From an uncultured Eubacteriales bacterium (GTDB lineage: Bacteria > Bacillota > Clostridia > Oscillospirales > Acutalibacteraceae), in the NCBI GenBank assembly GCA_934647945.1, contig CAKUFK010000003.1, forward strand, positions 1 through 64,000: DNA of 64,000 nucleotides, in the 5' to 3' direction. A program made the translations under genes and the position numbers. The notes below the pieces were generated by a model. The model was not told where the DNA came from, did no database searches, and worked only from the letters and a program-made list of their open reading frames with translations. Shown here piece by piece: positions 17,653-27,029 of this stretch. Each line of letters opens with the position of its first letter. Position 1 is the stretch's first letter.

Positions 17653-18534
17653 ATGGATTTTATCACGCAGACACTCAACGGGCTGGGGCTGGGGAGTATC
17701 TATGCCCTGGTGGCTCTGGGATACAGCATGGTGTACGGCATCGTGCAGCTGATCAACTTTGCCCATGGCGACATCATCATGGTGGGCGGCTATGTGCTCT
17801 ATCTGGTCCTGGTCAATCTGGGACTGCCGCTGTGGCTGGCCATTGCCGCGGCCATTTTGGCCTGCGCCGTGGCGGGGGTGGTGATCCAGCGGGTGGCTTA
17901 TCACCGCCTGCTGGTCCACAACGCGGCGCGCATCTCCCTGCTGATCACGGCCCTGGGGGTCAGCATCTTCCTCCAAAACCTGTTTATGATCCTGTTTTCG
18001 TCCAATCCGATTTCGGTCCCCACCCTGATCGATTTCGGAACCCTGCACTGGGGCGACCTGGCGCTGCCCTCCAAGACCATCCTGAACATCGGCGTGTCGG
18101 TGGTCATGATGGTGGGGCTGCAGCTGCTGGTCAACAAAACCAAGATCGGAAAGGCCATGCAGGCCACGTCGGAAGACACCGGGGCCGCCAAGCTGATGGG
18201 CATCAACACCAACTATGTCGTAGCCTTCACCTTTGCCGTCGGCTCCGCCCTGGCGGCGGTCGGCGCGGTGCTCTACTGCAACACCTATCCCCAGATCCGT
18301 CCCGACATGGGCAACCTGCTGGGCCTCAAGGCCTTTGTGGCCGCAGTGCTCGGCGGCATCGGCTCCATCCCGGGCGCCATGCTGGGCGGCTATATCCTGG
18401 GCGTGGCGGAGAGCCTGACCATCGGCTATGTCAGCGCCAACCTGAAGGACGCGGTGGTATTCGGTATCCTGATCCTGGTTTTGCTGCTCAAACCCACCGG
18501 CCTGATGGGCAAAAACAGAAAGGAGAAGGTGTAA
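17653..18534 (+). CDS. livH: Branched-chain amino acid ABC transporter permease
   Basis: A 293-residue permease with about eight membrane segments. LivH features are the start ITQTLNGLGLGSIYALVALG, the early YGIVQLINFAHGD loop, and the C-terminal FVAAVLGGIGSIPGAMLGGY loop that contacts the ATPases. ATG 17653 is chosen over the TTG at 17638 because GGAAGGTG lies seven bases upstream. It should form the membrane channel with LivM. Confidence 0.93.
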   Translation: MDFITQTLNGLGLGSIYALVALGYSMVYGIVQLINFAHGDIIMVGGYVLYLVLVNLGLPLWLAIAAAILACAVAGVVIQRVAYHRLLVHNAARISLLITALGVSIFLQNLFMILFSSNPISVPTLIDFGTLHWGDLALPSKTILNIGVSVVMMVGLQLLVNKTKIGKAMQATSEDTGAAKLMGINTNYVVAFTFAVGSALAAVGAVLYCNTYPQIRPDMGNLLGLKAFVAAVLGGIGSIPGAMLGGYILGVAESLTIGYVSANLKDAVVFGILILVLLLKPTGLMGKNRKEKV

Positions 18535-18537
18535 GCC

Positions 18538-19563
18538 ATGGGAGCGCTGAAGAAAAAAACCGGCGTTGCCTATGCTGTGAACGCCGTCCTTGTGGTGATT
18601 TTGTTTGTGGTGCTGCTGGTCCTGATCGACAGCGGCACGCTCAACCGCTATAACACCACCATCATTACGAATCTGTGCATCAACGTGATTCTGGCGGTGA
18701 GCCTGAACCTGGTCACGGGCATCCTGGGCCAGCTGGTGCTCGGACATGCCGGCTTCATGCTGGCGGGGGCCTATGCCGCCGCTCTGTTTACCAAAAACAT
18801 CGGCCTGCCCCTCAGTATCAGCCTGCCTATCGGCCTTGTGCTGGGCGGCCTGCTGGCGGCGGTGTTCGGTGTTGTCATCGGCATCCCCGCCCTGCGCCTG
18901 CGGGGGGACTATCTGGCGATCATCACCCTGGGCTTCGGTGAGATCATCCGGGTGGTGTCCATCAATCTGAAAATCACCAACGGCGCCATGGGTCTCGGGG
19001 GGATCGGCTCCCTTCAGTCTCGGGACAACCCGGCGGGCATGTTCATCTATGCCTTCATCATCGCGGCGCTGCTGATTTTCTTAAGCTTCACTTTCGGGCG
19101 TTCCCGCCATGGACGGGCCGTCATCTCCATCCGGGAGGATGAGATCGCCTCGGAGTCCATGGGCATCAATACCACCTATTACAAATTGTTCGCCTTTGTG
19201 CTGGCGGCCTTCTTCGCCGGCGTGGCCGGCGGCCTGGCCGCCCATCAGACCGGTATGATCGATCCCTCCAAATACGATTTCAACCGGTCGGTGGAAATCC
19301 TGATCATGGTCGTGCTGGGGGGGATGGGTTCCATCACCGGGTCGGTGATTTCCGCCTCGGTGCTGACCCTGCTGCCCGAGATGCTCCGCGACTTCAACCA
19401 ATACCGGATGCTGGTGTATTCCGTCATCCTGATCCTGGTCATGCTGTTCAAGCCCACCGGCCTGCTGGGACGGTATGAAATCTCCATTCCCGGCCTGGCC
19501 CGGAAATGCCTGCACTTTGTCCGGAACCGCCGGTCCGGAAAAGCGCCGAAAGGGGAGGCTTAA
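18538..19563 (+). CDS. livM: Branched-chain amino acid ABC transporter permease
   Basis: A 341-residue permease with about nine membrane segments. LivM hallmarks are SLNLVTGILGQLVLGHAGF near residue 60 and RLRGDYLAIITLGFGEIIR near 120. The coupling region VVLGGMGSITGSV lies near 260. It starts three bases after livH, with AAAGGAG just before the end of that gene, indicating translational coupling. The basic tail after residue 320 is short and probably cytoplasmic. Confidence 0.93.
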   Translation: MGALKKKTGVAYAVNAVLVVILFVVLLVLIDSGTLNRYNTTIITNLCINVILAVSLNLVTGILGQLVLGHAGFMLAGAYAAALFTKNIGLPLSISLPIGLVLGGLLAAVFGVVIGIPALRLRGDYLAIITLGFGEIIRVVSINLKITNGAMGLGGIGSLQSRDNPAGMFIYAFIIAALLIFLSFTFGRSRHGRAVISIREDEIASESMGINTTYYKLFAFVLAAFFAGVAGGLAAHQTGMIDPSKYDFNRSVEILIMVVLGGMGSITGSVISASVLTLLPEMLRDFNQYRMLVYSVILILVMLFKPTGLLGRYEISIPGLARKCLHFVRNRRSGKAPKGEA

Positions 19564-19565
19564 CC

Positions 19566-20324
19566 ATGACGGTACTCGAAACCAAAGACCTCGGCATCAC
19601 TTTCGGCGGTCTGAAGGCCCTGGACGACGTGTACATCCGGATCGACGAGAAGGAGATCGTGGGCCTCATCGGCCCGAACGGCGCGGGAAAGACGACGGTG
19701 TTCAATCTGCTCACCGGTGTGTATACCCCGACCAAAGGGGCCATCCGCTTTGAGGGGCAGAGCATCATCGGCAAAAAACCCTATCAGATTAACCGCCTGG
19801 GGATCGCCCGGACCTTTCAGAATATCCGCCTGTTCAAAAACATGACGGTTCTGGACAATATCAAGGTGGCCATGAACCAGAACATGTCCTACTCGGTGGT
19901 GTCGGGAATGTTCCGCCTGCCCTCTTACTGGAAGCAGGAGAAAGCGGTGGGGGGGAAGGCCCGGGAGTTGCTGCGGCTGTTCGACATGGAGGACGTGGGT
20001 GAGCAGCAGGCCGGCAATCTGCCGTACGGCCAGCAGCGCAAGCTGGAGATCCTGCGGGCCCTCGCCTCTGAGCCCAAGCTCCTTCTCCTCGACGAGCCTG
20101 CGGCGGGGATGAACCCGACCGAAACCAAGGAACTCATGGAGGTCATCCGTGGAATCCGGGACAGGTTCGGGGTCGCCATTCTCCTCATTGAACACGACAT
20201 GAGCCTGGTTATGGAGGTCTGCGAGCGTCTGTACGTGCTCGACTACGGTACCCTCATCGCCACCGGCACCCCGGATGAGGTGCGGAAGGATGAGAGGGTC
20301 ATCAAGGCCTATCTCGGCGGCTGA
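19566..20324 (+). CDS. livG: Branched-chain amino acid ABC transporter ATPase
   Basis: A 252-residue ATP-binding subunit. The Walker A motif is GPNGAGKTT, the LivG-specific segment GIARTFQNIRLFKNMTVLDN follows, Walker B is LLLLDEPAAGMNP, and the switch histidine is in LIEHDM. The signature is NLPYGQQRKLEILRAL, the LPYGQQR form usual for LivG. ATG 19566 is preceded by AGGGGAGG, which overlaps the end of livM. Confidence 0.94.
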   Translation: MTVLETKDLGITFGGLKALDDVYIRIDEKEIVGLIGPNGAGKTTVFNLLTGVYTPTKGAIRFEGQSIIGKKPYQINRLGIARTFQNIRLFKNMTVLDNIKVAMNQNMSYSVVSGMFRLPSYWKQEKAVGGKARELLRLFDMEDVGEQQAGNLPYGQQRKLEILRALASEPKLLLLDEPAAGMNPTETKELMEVIRGIRDRFGVAILLIEHDMSLVMEVCERLYVLDYGTLIATGTPDEVRKDERVIKAYLGG

Positions 20325-20340
20325 AGGAGGGGATGAAGAT

Positions 20341-21054
20341 ATGTTGTTGAAAGTCACCGACCTGAATGTATATTATGGTGCCATCCACGCCCTTAAAGGC
20401 CTGTCCTTCGAGGTCGGGGAAGGTGAGATCGTCTCCCTCATCGGTGCTAACGGCGCCGGCAAGACGACGGCCATGCATACGGTGTCCGGCCTGCTCCGCT
20501 CCCGGACGGGCTCGGTCGAGTTTATGGATACCAATATCACCAAAACCGAGCCCCACCGGATCGTCAAAATGGGGTTGGCGCAAGTCCCGGAGGGGCGGCG
20601 CGTGTTCGCGAGCATGTCGGTGCTGGAAAATCTCGAGATGGGCGCGTATATCCGCACTGCGGCCTCCAAAAAAGGTATAGACGAAGACCTCGAGATGGTG
20701 TTTACCCGCTTTCCCCGGCTCAAGGAACGCCGCAAGCAGGTTGCCGGCACTCTATCGGGCGGCGAGCAGCAGATGCTCGCGATCGGCCGGGCGCTGATGT
20801 CCCGGCCCCGGATGCTGCTCCTCGACGAGCCGTCGATGGGGCTGTCCCCCATCCTGGTGCAGGAGATCTTCTCCTGTATCACCGAGGTCAACCGGGGCGG
20901 CACCACCATCCTTCTGGTGGAACAGAACGCGAAAATGGCCCTGACGGTGTCCGACCGTGCCTATGTCCTCGAGACCGGCTCGGTCGTACTGGAGGGCCGG
21001 GCCGCCGATCTGCTGGATAACGAGCAGGTCAAGGAAGCTTATCTGGGTGCCTGA
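20341..21054 (+). CDS. livF: Branched-chain amino acid ABC transporter ATPase
   Basis: A 237-residue ATPase, partner of LivG. Walker A is GANGAGKTT, the signature TLSGGEQQMLAIGRALM, Walker B LLLDEPSMGLSP, and the LivF-specific stretch VPEGRRVFASMSVLENLEMG is present. GAAGGAGGGG lies before ATG 20341; a longer frame reaching back into livG lacks support. It is the last gene of the importer, 128 bases before azlC. Confidence 0.94.
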   Translation: MLLKVTDLNVYYGAIHALKGLSFEVGEGEIVSLIGANGAGKTTAMHTVSGLLRSRTGSVEFMDTNITKTEPHRIVKMGLAQVPEGRRVFASMSVLENLEMGAYIRTAASKKGIDEDLEMVFTRFPRLKERRKQVAGTLSGGEQQMLAIGRALMSRPRMLLLDEPSMGLSPILVQEIFSCITEVNRGGTTILLVEQNAKMALTVSDRAYVLETGSVVLEGRAADLLDNEQVKEAYLGA

Positions 21055-21182
21055 ACGATGAAAAGACGGTCCCAAGATGCGCAGGGCGCCGGATCGGCCG
21101 CTGACGGGCTTCCTGCCCGCGGCCGGAGGCGTCCTGCATTTTGCAGGGGTGGGGACTTGCGATAGGAAAGGACGATCCGGGG

Positions 21183-21914
21183 ATGGACGAAACGGTGCCG
21201 CGCCGGCGGCATTTTGCACAGGGGTTCCGGTATGGGTTGCCGGTGACTCTTGGATATTTGCCGGTATCCTTTGCGTTCGCGGTCGCTGCCGTAGCAAATG
21301 GGATTCCCTGGCCGGTGGTGGTGCTGATTTCCATGACCAATTTCACTTCCGCCGGGCAGGCGGCCGGTGCTGACCTGATCCAGGCGTCGGCCCCCCTTCC
21401 GGAGATTGGGGTGACGGTCTTCGTCATCAACATCCGGTATATGCTCATGTCCTTATCCTTGTCCCAGAAGCTCGAAGGGATGCCGGTGCTGAAACGGCTG
21501 CTGTTGGCGAACGGGGTAACGGATGAGATTTTTTTCCTCGCCATGCAAAAGGACGGTCGGCTTTCCGGCTGGTTTGTCGCCGGGTTGGCGGCGGGCCCTT
21601 ACGGCGGATGGGTGCTCGGCACCCTGCTCGGGGCACTGGCGGGCGGTGTGTTGCCCGCTGCATTGTCTTCGGCCCTGGGCATCGCCCTGTACGCCATGTT
21701 CATCGCCATCGTCGTCCCGCCCTCCCGCCGTTCGAAAGCGGTCGCCGTCACGGCTCTCGTGGCGGTAGGGCTCGCCTGTCTGTTCCGGTATCTGCCGGGG
21801 CTGCGTCTCATCCCGTCGGGATGGGCGCTGATCCTGGCGGCGGTCGCCGCGGCGGCGTTTGCGGCGCTCCGCTTCCCGGTGGAAGACTCGCAGGAAGGGG
21901 GCGGAACGGATTGA
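21183..21914 (+). CDS. azlC: AzlC-family branched-chain amino acid exporter, large subunit
   Basis: A 243-residue protein with about five or six hydrophobic segments. The family pattern GFRYGLPVTLGYLPVSFAFA begins near residue 13, and NFTSAGQAAG and NIRYMLMSLSLSQ follow. AzlC works with AzlD to export branched-chain amino acids, as in Bacillus subtilis. AGGAAAGGA lies about 11 bases before ATG 21183. It follows livF in the same direction, so import and export may share regulation. No lrp-type regulator is nearby. Confidence 0.9.
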   Translation: MDETVPRRRHFAQGFRYGLPVTLGYLPVSFAFAVAAVANGIPWPVVVLISMTNFTSAGQAAGADLIQASAPLPEIGVTVFVINIRYMLMSLSLSQKLEGMPVLKRLLLANGVTDEIFFLAMQKDGRLSGWFVAGLAAGPYGGWVLGTLLGALAGGVLPAALSSALGIALYAMFIAIVVPPSRRSKAVAVTALVAVGLACLFRYLPGLRLIPSGWALILAAVAAAAFAALRFPVEDSQEGGGTD

Positions 21915-22243
21915 GCCGGACACTGTATTGGGCGGCGGCGGTTCTCGTGATGGCTGTGGTGACCTATCTGCCCAGGGCCCTGCCGCTGACCCTCCTGCGC
22001 CGTCCGGTGAAAAGCCGGTTTCTGCGCTCCTTCCTTTACTACATGCCTTTTGCCGTTCTGGGGGCTATGACCTTCCCGGCCATCCTGTACGCGACCGCCA
22101 CACCCTGGTCGGCTCTGGCCGGCTTCGCGGTGGCGCTGCTGCTCTCCTGGTTTGGGTTGTCCTTACTCCCCGTCGCGCTCGCGTCCACCGCCATGGTGTT
22201 CGCGGTGGAGTGGGCGATGCGGCTCGGCGGGCTTTTGCCATGA
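21911..22243 (+). CDS. azlD: AzlD-family branched-chain amino acid exporter, small subunit
   Basis: A 110-residue protein with four hydrophobic segments and the family start VVTYLPRALPLTLL, plus FLYYMPFAVLGAMTFPAIL. The TTG start at 21911 overlaps the azlC stop codon (ATTGA), a typical coupled junction with AGGGGGCGGA upstream. It completes the azlCD exporter. The reading frame extends upstream, but that part is a shadow of azlC. Confidence 0.88.
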   Translation: MSRTLYWAAAVLVMAVVTYLPRALPLTLLRRPVKSRFLRSFLYYMPFAVLGAMTFPAILYATATPWSALAGFAVALLLSWFGLSLLPVALASTAMVFAVEWAMRLGGLLP

Positions 22244-22250
22244 GACAATC

Positions 22251-22285
22251 GAGAGGGGATTCCGGCTGCGGCCGGAATCCCCTCT
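22251..22285 (+). terminator. Terminator after azlD
   Basis: GAGAGGGGATTCCGGC and GCCGGAATCCCCTCT form a long stem, followed by the weak T tract GTTTGT. Confidence 0.7.
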
Positions 22286-22538
22286 GTTTGTATACCGTTA
22301 TATATCGCTTCCGTTCTTCCCGAAGGTGAAAATTTCCTCGTAATCGAGGTTGTCGGCGTCTTTAGCCTCCGTAAAGCAATCCCGCGACAGTTGATGAGAG
22401 GTTTGCTCTGGACACATAGGAATTCCAGGCCAGCGGATTCAGTCCCCCCGGGACGCTTAGGTATTTGGATGGCTAGGAGGGAACGGCCCGTCAAGTGCAT
22501 GGAATGCAGACAAAGACGGGGAAAAGAGGAAGGTCGAT
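22286..22538. other. Intergenic stretch with a possible short ORF
   Basis: No clear gene. On the minus strand 22417-22298 is a 39-codon frame beginning MCPEQTSHQLSRDCF and ending FTFGKNGSDI. Its composition is protein-like, but there is no good ribosome site, so it may be a remnant or chance. Confidence 0.2.
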
Positions 22539-23276
22539 TTATTCGAGATTTCCCGTCAGATGCATGATGACCGACAGGGCGGCCAGAGGAGCCGTCTCGC
22601 AGCGCAGGATGCGTTTGCCGAGGGTGGCGGCTTCCGCCCCGTTCCGGAGCAGCCATGTGACCTCTTCTTTTTCAAAGCCTCCCTCCGGCCCAACCACGAT
22701 GGAGAGGCGGCGGCAGTCCCGTCCGACCAGCTCACCAAGGGGGCGTCCGCCGCCCTCATAGAAGACCAGGGCGGGTTCCCCGGCCAGCCGCGCGGCAGCT
22801 TCTGCGAAGGGCAGGGGCCGGGATACCAGCGGAATCCGCCCCCGTCCGCATTGCCCGGCCGCCTCGGCGGCGATCCGCTGCCACCGCTCCCGTTTCTTCT
22901 CCCCTTCGCCCGGCTTTAAGCGGACGATGCTCCGGGCGGTGACGACTGGAACGATTTCCCCTGCCCCGAGCTCTACCGCTTTTTGCAGGATCCAATCCAT
23001 TTTCTCGCCCTTTGGAAGCCCCTGGTACAGGGTGACGGCCGTATCCGGCTCCAGCGCGGTCGGGGTATGGTACAGGACACGGAACAATACGCCCTCCCCC
23101 TCGAAGCCGGCGAGCTCACAGAAATAGTCGGTCCCTTCCCCATCGCACAGGAAAAGGGTCTCTCCCTCCCGCATCCGCAGCGAACGCCGGATGTGGACCG
23201 CATCCGGTCCTGTGATCCACACCTGTCCGCCATCGGCGGGAGGGCGGTCTCCCGCCGGAATGAAAAAACGCGGCAT
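22539..23276 (-). CDS. rsmE: 16S rRNA (uracil-1498-N3)-methyltransferase
   Basis: A 245-residue SPOUT-class methyltransferase acting on helix 44 of 16S rRNA. The N-terminal PUA-like region contains HIRRSLRMREGE. The knot region has IVVGPEGGFEKEEV and the cofactor loop LGKRILRCETAPLAAL, both characteristic of RsmE. It lies 18 bases after prmA, the classic prmA-rsmE pairing of Firmicutes. AGGAGGTG overlaps the end of the spacer before the ATG. Confidence 0.94.
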   Translation of the reverse strand: MPRFFIPAGDRPPADGGQVWITGPDAVHIRRSLRMREGETLFLCDGEGTDYFCELAGFEGEGVLFRVLYHTPTALEPDTAVTLYQGLPKGEKMDWILQKAVELGAGEIVPVVTARSIVRLKPGEGEKKRERWQRIAAEAAGQCGRGRIPLVSRPLPFAEAAARLAGEPALVFYEGGGRPLGELVGRDCRRLSIVVGPEGGFEKEEVTWLLRNGAEAATLGKRILRCETAPLAALSVIMHLTGNLE

Positions 23277-23294
23277 AGGCCGTCACCTCCTGTT

Positions 23295-24227
23295 TTAAAG
23301 TCCGCCCGTATGACGGCAGACCATACAGAGCCAGCCGCCCTGCTCCAGCCGGGTCTCGACGGTAAAACCGCAGGCTGCCAGGGCCGACAGGACATCCCCT
23401 TCCCGTGTGTCGATGATACCCGAGACGATATAGGCGCCGCCCGGCTCTAAAAACGGGGGTATGTTCTTCGACAGGGCGATGATCGCATCGGCCACGATAT
23501 TGGCCGCCACAACGGCATATCGGCCCGACACCTTATCCACCAGATCGCCTTCCAGGACCGTCAGACGGGGTTCGGAAAACCCGTTGAGTTCCCCATTTTC
23601 CCTGGCGGTGCGGACTGCCAGGGGATCAATGTCCACCCCGACGGCGGATGACGCCCCCAACAGCAAGGCGGCAATGGACAGGATCCCGCTGCCGCAGCCC
23701 ACATCTAAAAAGCGCGTCCCCGGCCGGATCTGACTTTCCAATGCTTCCAGCACCAGGCGGGTGGTTTCATGCCCGCCGGTGCCGAACGCCATGCCCGGAT
23801 CGATGGACAGGGTCTCCCTGCCCGGGAGCGGATCCGCCGTTTCCCACGTGGGACGAATGAGAAGCCGCCGCCCGACCGGCAGGGGCTTGAAATACTGCTT
23901 CCAGTTATCCGCCCAATCCTCTTCCCGGACGGTATCCTCTAACAGCTCGAACGGGATACCCTCCGCCGGCAGCCGTTCACGAAGGTACGCCGCCGCCTCG
24001 GCGGGCGCCCGGCCCGGCTCTAAATACAGATGGATCCGGGTGCGGGTGCGGTCCCGGGCGAGCAGCTCCTCGTCGATCAGGTCGCTGTGCGCGATCTGGC
24101 GCGCGCCCTCCTCCAGATCACGGTAATCCTCGATATACAGCCCGTGAGGCGCCGCCATAGCGGCAATGGCGGCCGCACGGTCGGTGTCGGCGGCAGCGAC
24201 CGTAACGCACAGTTCGGTCCAGTCCAT
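23295..24227 (-). CDS. prmA: Ribosomal protein L11 methyltransferase
   Basis: A 310-residue SAM-dependent enzyme that trimethylates ribosomal protein L11. The N-terminal substrate domain is followed by the Rossmann methyltransferase with FLDVGCGSGILSIAALLLGA (motif I), VGVDIDPLAV and AANIVADAII (NxxA-like motif IV). PGMAFGTGGHETT is the PrmA-specific loop. GAAGGAGG precedes the ATG. It is second in the operon phosphohexomutase-prmA-rsmE. Confidence 0.94.
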   Translation of the reverse strand: MDWTELCVTVAAADTDRAAAIAAMAAPHGLYIEDYRDLEEGARQIAHSDLIDEELLARDRTRTRIHLYLEPGRAPAEAAAYLRERLPAEGIPFELLEDTVREEDWADNWKQYFKPLPVGRRLLIRPTWETADPLPGRETLSIDPGMAFGTGGHETTRLVLEALESQIRPGTRFLDVGCGSGILSIAALLLGASSAVGVDIDPLAVRTARENGELNGFSEPRLTVLEGDLVDKVSGRYAVVAANIVADAIIALSKNIPPFLEPGGAYIVSGIIDTREGDVLSALAACGFTVETRLEQGGWLCMVCRHTGGL

Positions 24228-24258
24228 ATGGTTCCTCCTTCCCCGATACGGCGTTCGT

Positions 24259-25791
24259 TCAGCCGTTGCCCAGATAGGTGTTGATGGCGTCCAGCTCCAA
24301 TCCCGCCTGCCCTTTCAGGAAAGCCGCCAGCTGCGCGGCGATGGTCCGGCAGCCGCCGGCCTCGTCGCTCTCAATATTCAGCGGCATGACCGGATCGTGT
24401 ACGCTCAAGCGGAGAAGGAACCATCCATTCCCTTGTCCGGGGCCGAAGGAGACGCGCACTCCCTCCCGGCTGTCATCGGCCAGCGTCCATCCCTGCTCCT
24501 CCGCATGGGATTCCAGTGCGGCCAAAATCCGTTCCCCGCAGGCGCGGAAATCCGGTTCGGTGATGGAAAAGCGCAGCTCCACGCTTTCGGCCGGCTCCTG
24601 CAGGGCGGCGATGAGGCTGTCGAGGGTCTTGCCTTCCTTCCGCAGCTGGGCCGCCTTGATAATGATCCGGGTGACGAGATAGGCCCCGTCGTCGAGAAAA
24701 TAGTTGTCGATTAGGGCGGCATGGCCCGACGTTTCAATGGCGAGCGGGGCGTTTACCCCGTCGTTTCCAAGACGGATGACCTCATTGATGACGTTTTTGT
24801 AGCCCCGCTTGAACCGCCAGTGATGCCCGCCCAGCTCCTGCTCGATAAAGGTCTTCAGCCCGGTCGACGTGATTGAGTCGGTCACGATGGTGCCGCCCGG
24901 ATGATCCTCCAGCGCGATCGCCGCTGCCAGCGCCACCAGGCGGTTGCGGTTGATTTCGCGCCCCTGCGCATCCACACAGCCCGCCCGGTCCACATCGGTA
25001 TCGAAGATCACACCCAGATCCGCCCCTGCGCGCACGACCGCTGCCGAAACCGAAGCCATCGCCTCTTCGTTTTCCGGATTCGGAATATGGTTGGGGAAAC
25101 GGCCGTCCGGATCCAGAAACTGGCTGCCGGAAATATCCGCCCCGAGAGGCTCGAGCACCGCGCTGGCATAAAAGCCGCCCGCTCCATTGCCGGCGTCCAC
25201 CACGATATGAAAGCCCTCCAGCGGCCTCTCCCCATCTCCTACTCCATCCACGATCAAACGGCGCAGGCGGGCGGCGTATCGTGTCATATACGGGGATTCT
25301 TCCACCGGGCCGGGCGCTTCTTCCTCAAATCCGGCGGGACGGCGGCCATCCTGGGCATAGGCCAGGATTTCCCCGATGTCGGAGCCTTCCAGCCCACCTG
25401 ACGGCAGAAAGAATTTAAGCCCGTTGCGGTGCCAGGGATGATGGCTTGCCGTGATCTGCAGCGCAGCGTCGCAGCCCAGATCGACCGTGGTCATAAACAT
25501 GGCGGGGGTGGATGCCAGGCCGCAGTCCAGCACCCGGATCCCCGACGCCGAGAGTGCTGCCACCGCCGCGTTCCGGATACGGGGTCCCGACAGGCGGCTG
25601 TCCCGTCCGACCGAGACAGTCAGCTCCCGGCAAGGCGTTCCGGTTTTGTCCGACAGCCACGCGGCGAATGCCGCGGCGATCCGCCTGACCGTCTCGTCGG
25701 TGAGCTGAACGGGCTGTCCCTCGACGCCGTCCATCGCCACACCTCGTATATCGGTTCCGCTTTTGAGCCTTTTCCACTCGTCCCTCAACAT
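24259..25791 (-). CDS. Phosphohexomutase (phosphomannomutase/phosphoglucomutase family)
   Basis: A 510-residue alpha-D-phosphohexomutase that moves phosphate between C6 and C1 of hexoses through a phosphoserine. The active-site loop is TASHHPWHRNGLKFF (usual TASHNP, here with His at the fifth position). The metal loop is DTDVDR, the sugar loop ETSGHAA and the C-terminal phosphate domain is complete. GGGAGG precedes ATG 25791; an upstream frame from 25863 is not supported. Substrate (Glc, Man or GlcN) cannot be fixed from sequence. Located 31 bases before prmA in the same operon. Confidence 0.88.
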   Translation of the reverse strand: MLRDEWKRLKSGTDIRGVAMDGVEGQPVQLTDETVRRIAAAFAAWLSDKTGTPCRELTVSVGRDSRLSGPRIRNAAVAALSASGIRVLDCGLASTPAMFMTTVDLGCDAALQITASHHPWHRNGLKFFLPSGGLEGSDIGEILAYAQDGRRPAGFEEEAPGPVEESPYMTRYAARLRRLIVDGVGDGERPLEGFHIVVDAGNGAGGFYASAVLEPLGADISGSQFLDPDGRFPNHIPNPENEEAMASVSAAVVRAGADLGVIFDTDVDRAGCVDAQGREINRNRLVALAAAIALEDHPGGTIVTDSITSTGLKTFIEQELGGHHWRFKRGYKNVINEVIRLGNDGVNAPLAIETSGHAALIDNYFLDDGAYLVTRIIIKAAQLRKEGKTLDSLIAALQEPAESVELRFSITEPDFRACGERILAALESHAEEQGWTLADDSREGVRVSFGPGQGNGWFLLRLSVHDPVMPLNIESDEAGGCRTIAAQLAAFLKGQAGLELDAINTYLGNG

Positions 25792-26078
25792 GCTGATTCC
25801 TCCCACAGGATGCCGACCGGCATCCTTTTCCACATTTTTGAAGTCCCGCTTATTATACCGCACCGGGGCGGATTCTGCAACCGCTTAGGCGGGTATTTTA
25901 GGTTGCCCGGCAGAACGCGAAAATAGTAAATATCCGTATTCAGAAAAATTCGTCTTCCCAGTTTCTGCCCCTCATATTTTTCCACTTCCATCAAAGACTA
26001 AATAGGACGCGCGGACGCCGTTTCTCCCGGTGCCTGCGCGAGGTGTGTGACGGATGCTGGAAAGGCGTGGTTGGAAAA

Positions 26079-27029
26079 ATGAAGAAAAAGTATATCTGGC
26101 TGTTCTCCCTGACGCTGATGGCCATAGCGGGGATTCTGCTCGGCGGGCGCTTTGCAAAGCAACCGCCTGTGGAGGTGACGGCTATCACGCTCCAGCCCCA
26201 GCTCGTCGAGCAGACGGTGAGCTGTTCGGGCAAGGTGGAGGCGGCGAAAAGCCAGAACGTGTATCTGGACATGCCCTGCGTGGCGGGGGAGGTTTACGTG
26301 CAGGCCGGGCAGGAGGTCAGGCAGGGGGACGTCCTCTTCACGGTCGACGTGGGCGCGACGAAGCAGGTGCTGGCGCAGGCGGGGGGACTGGCCGCGTCTC
26401 AGATTACCGACGACCTGATCACAAAAGAGGTGACGGCGACGGCCTCGGGCATTATTTCCACCCTAAATGTCGTTTCGGGTTCGTTGACGGACACCTCCAA
26501 GCCCTGTGCCGTCATCGCGTCGAGCGATATGCTGCGGGTGAAGATCGCGGTCCGGGAGCAGGATCTGCAGAAGGTGGCGATCGGCCAGCGGGTGACCATT
26601 ACGGGATCCGGATTCCGGAAGCCCTCTTACACCGGTGTGCTCACCGAACTGGCCTCCTCCGCCCGGCAGCAGATCGTCGGGACGGTCACCGATACCGTGG
26701 TGGATGCGGTGGTCATGTTCGACCAGGACCAGATGGATCCCTCGCTGCGGGTGGGCCTGAACGCCAAGGCGGCGGTCCGGGTCTCCTCCACCCCCGATGC
26801 GCTGGTGGTCCCCTATGAATGTGTATTGCAGGATGAGGAGGGGAACGAATATGTGTATGCCTATACGGCCGGCCGGGCTGTCCGGCGGGATATCGTGTCC
26901 GGGGAGGAATGGAGCACCGGTTTCCATGTGGTGTCCGGGCTGCAGGCGGGGGATACGGTCATCCTCGATCCCGGGAAGATCGCCCGGGACGGGACGGCCG
27001 TCGTCGTCCGGGAGGAGGGCGACGCATGA
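26079..27029 (+). CDS. Membrane-fusion adaptor protein (HlyD/MacA family)
   Basis: A 316-residue protein with one N-terminal membrane helix (YIWLFSLTLMAIAGILL). A barrel-sandwich region follows (CSGKVEAAKSQNVYLDMP and VQAGQEVRQGDVLFTVD), with a beta-barrel and a membrane-proximal tail. The coiled hairpin expected in Gram-negative MacA is nearly absent, as is common in Gram-positive adaptors. GTG 26067 is an alternative start, since GGAAAGG sits upstream of both. It overlaps the following permease by four bases (ATGA) and must act with it. Confidence 0.85.
   Translation: MKKKYIWLFSLTLMAIAGILLGGRFAKQPPVEVTAITLQPQLVEQTVSCSGKVEAAKSQNVYLDMPCVAGEVYVQAGQEVRQGDVLFTVDVGATKQVLAQAGGLAASQITDDLITKEVTATASGIISTLNVVSGSLTDTSKPCAVIASSDMLRVKIAVREQDLQKVAIGQRVTITGSGFRKPSYTGVLTELASSARQQIVGTVTDTVVDAVVMFDQDQMDPSLRVGLNAKAAVRVSSTPDALVVPYECVLQDEEGNEYVYAYTAGRAVRRDIVSGEEWSTGFHVVSGLQAGDTVILDPGKIARDGTAVVVREEGDA

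Noticed and set aside
17629..18747. 372-codon open frame on the minus strand
   Set aside because: His/Gln/Asp-rich shadow of livH and livM.
22298..22417. 39-codon protein-like frame on the minus strand
   Set aside because: Composition is plausible, but there is no ribosome site, terminator or neighbour support. It is only mentioned in the intergenic entry.
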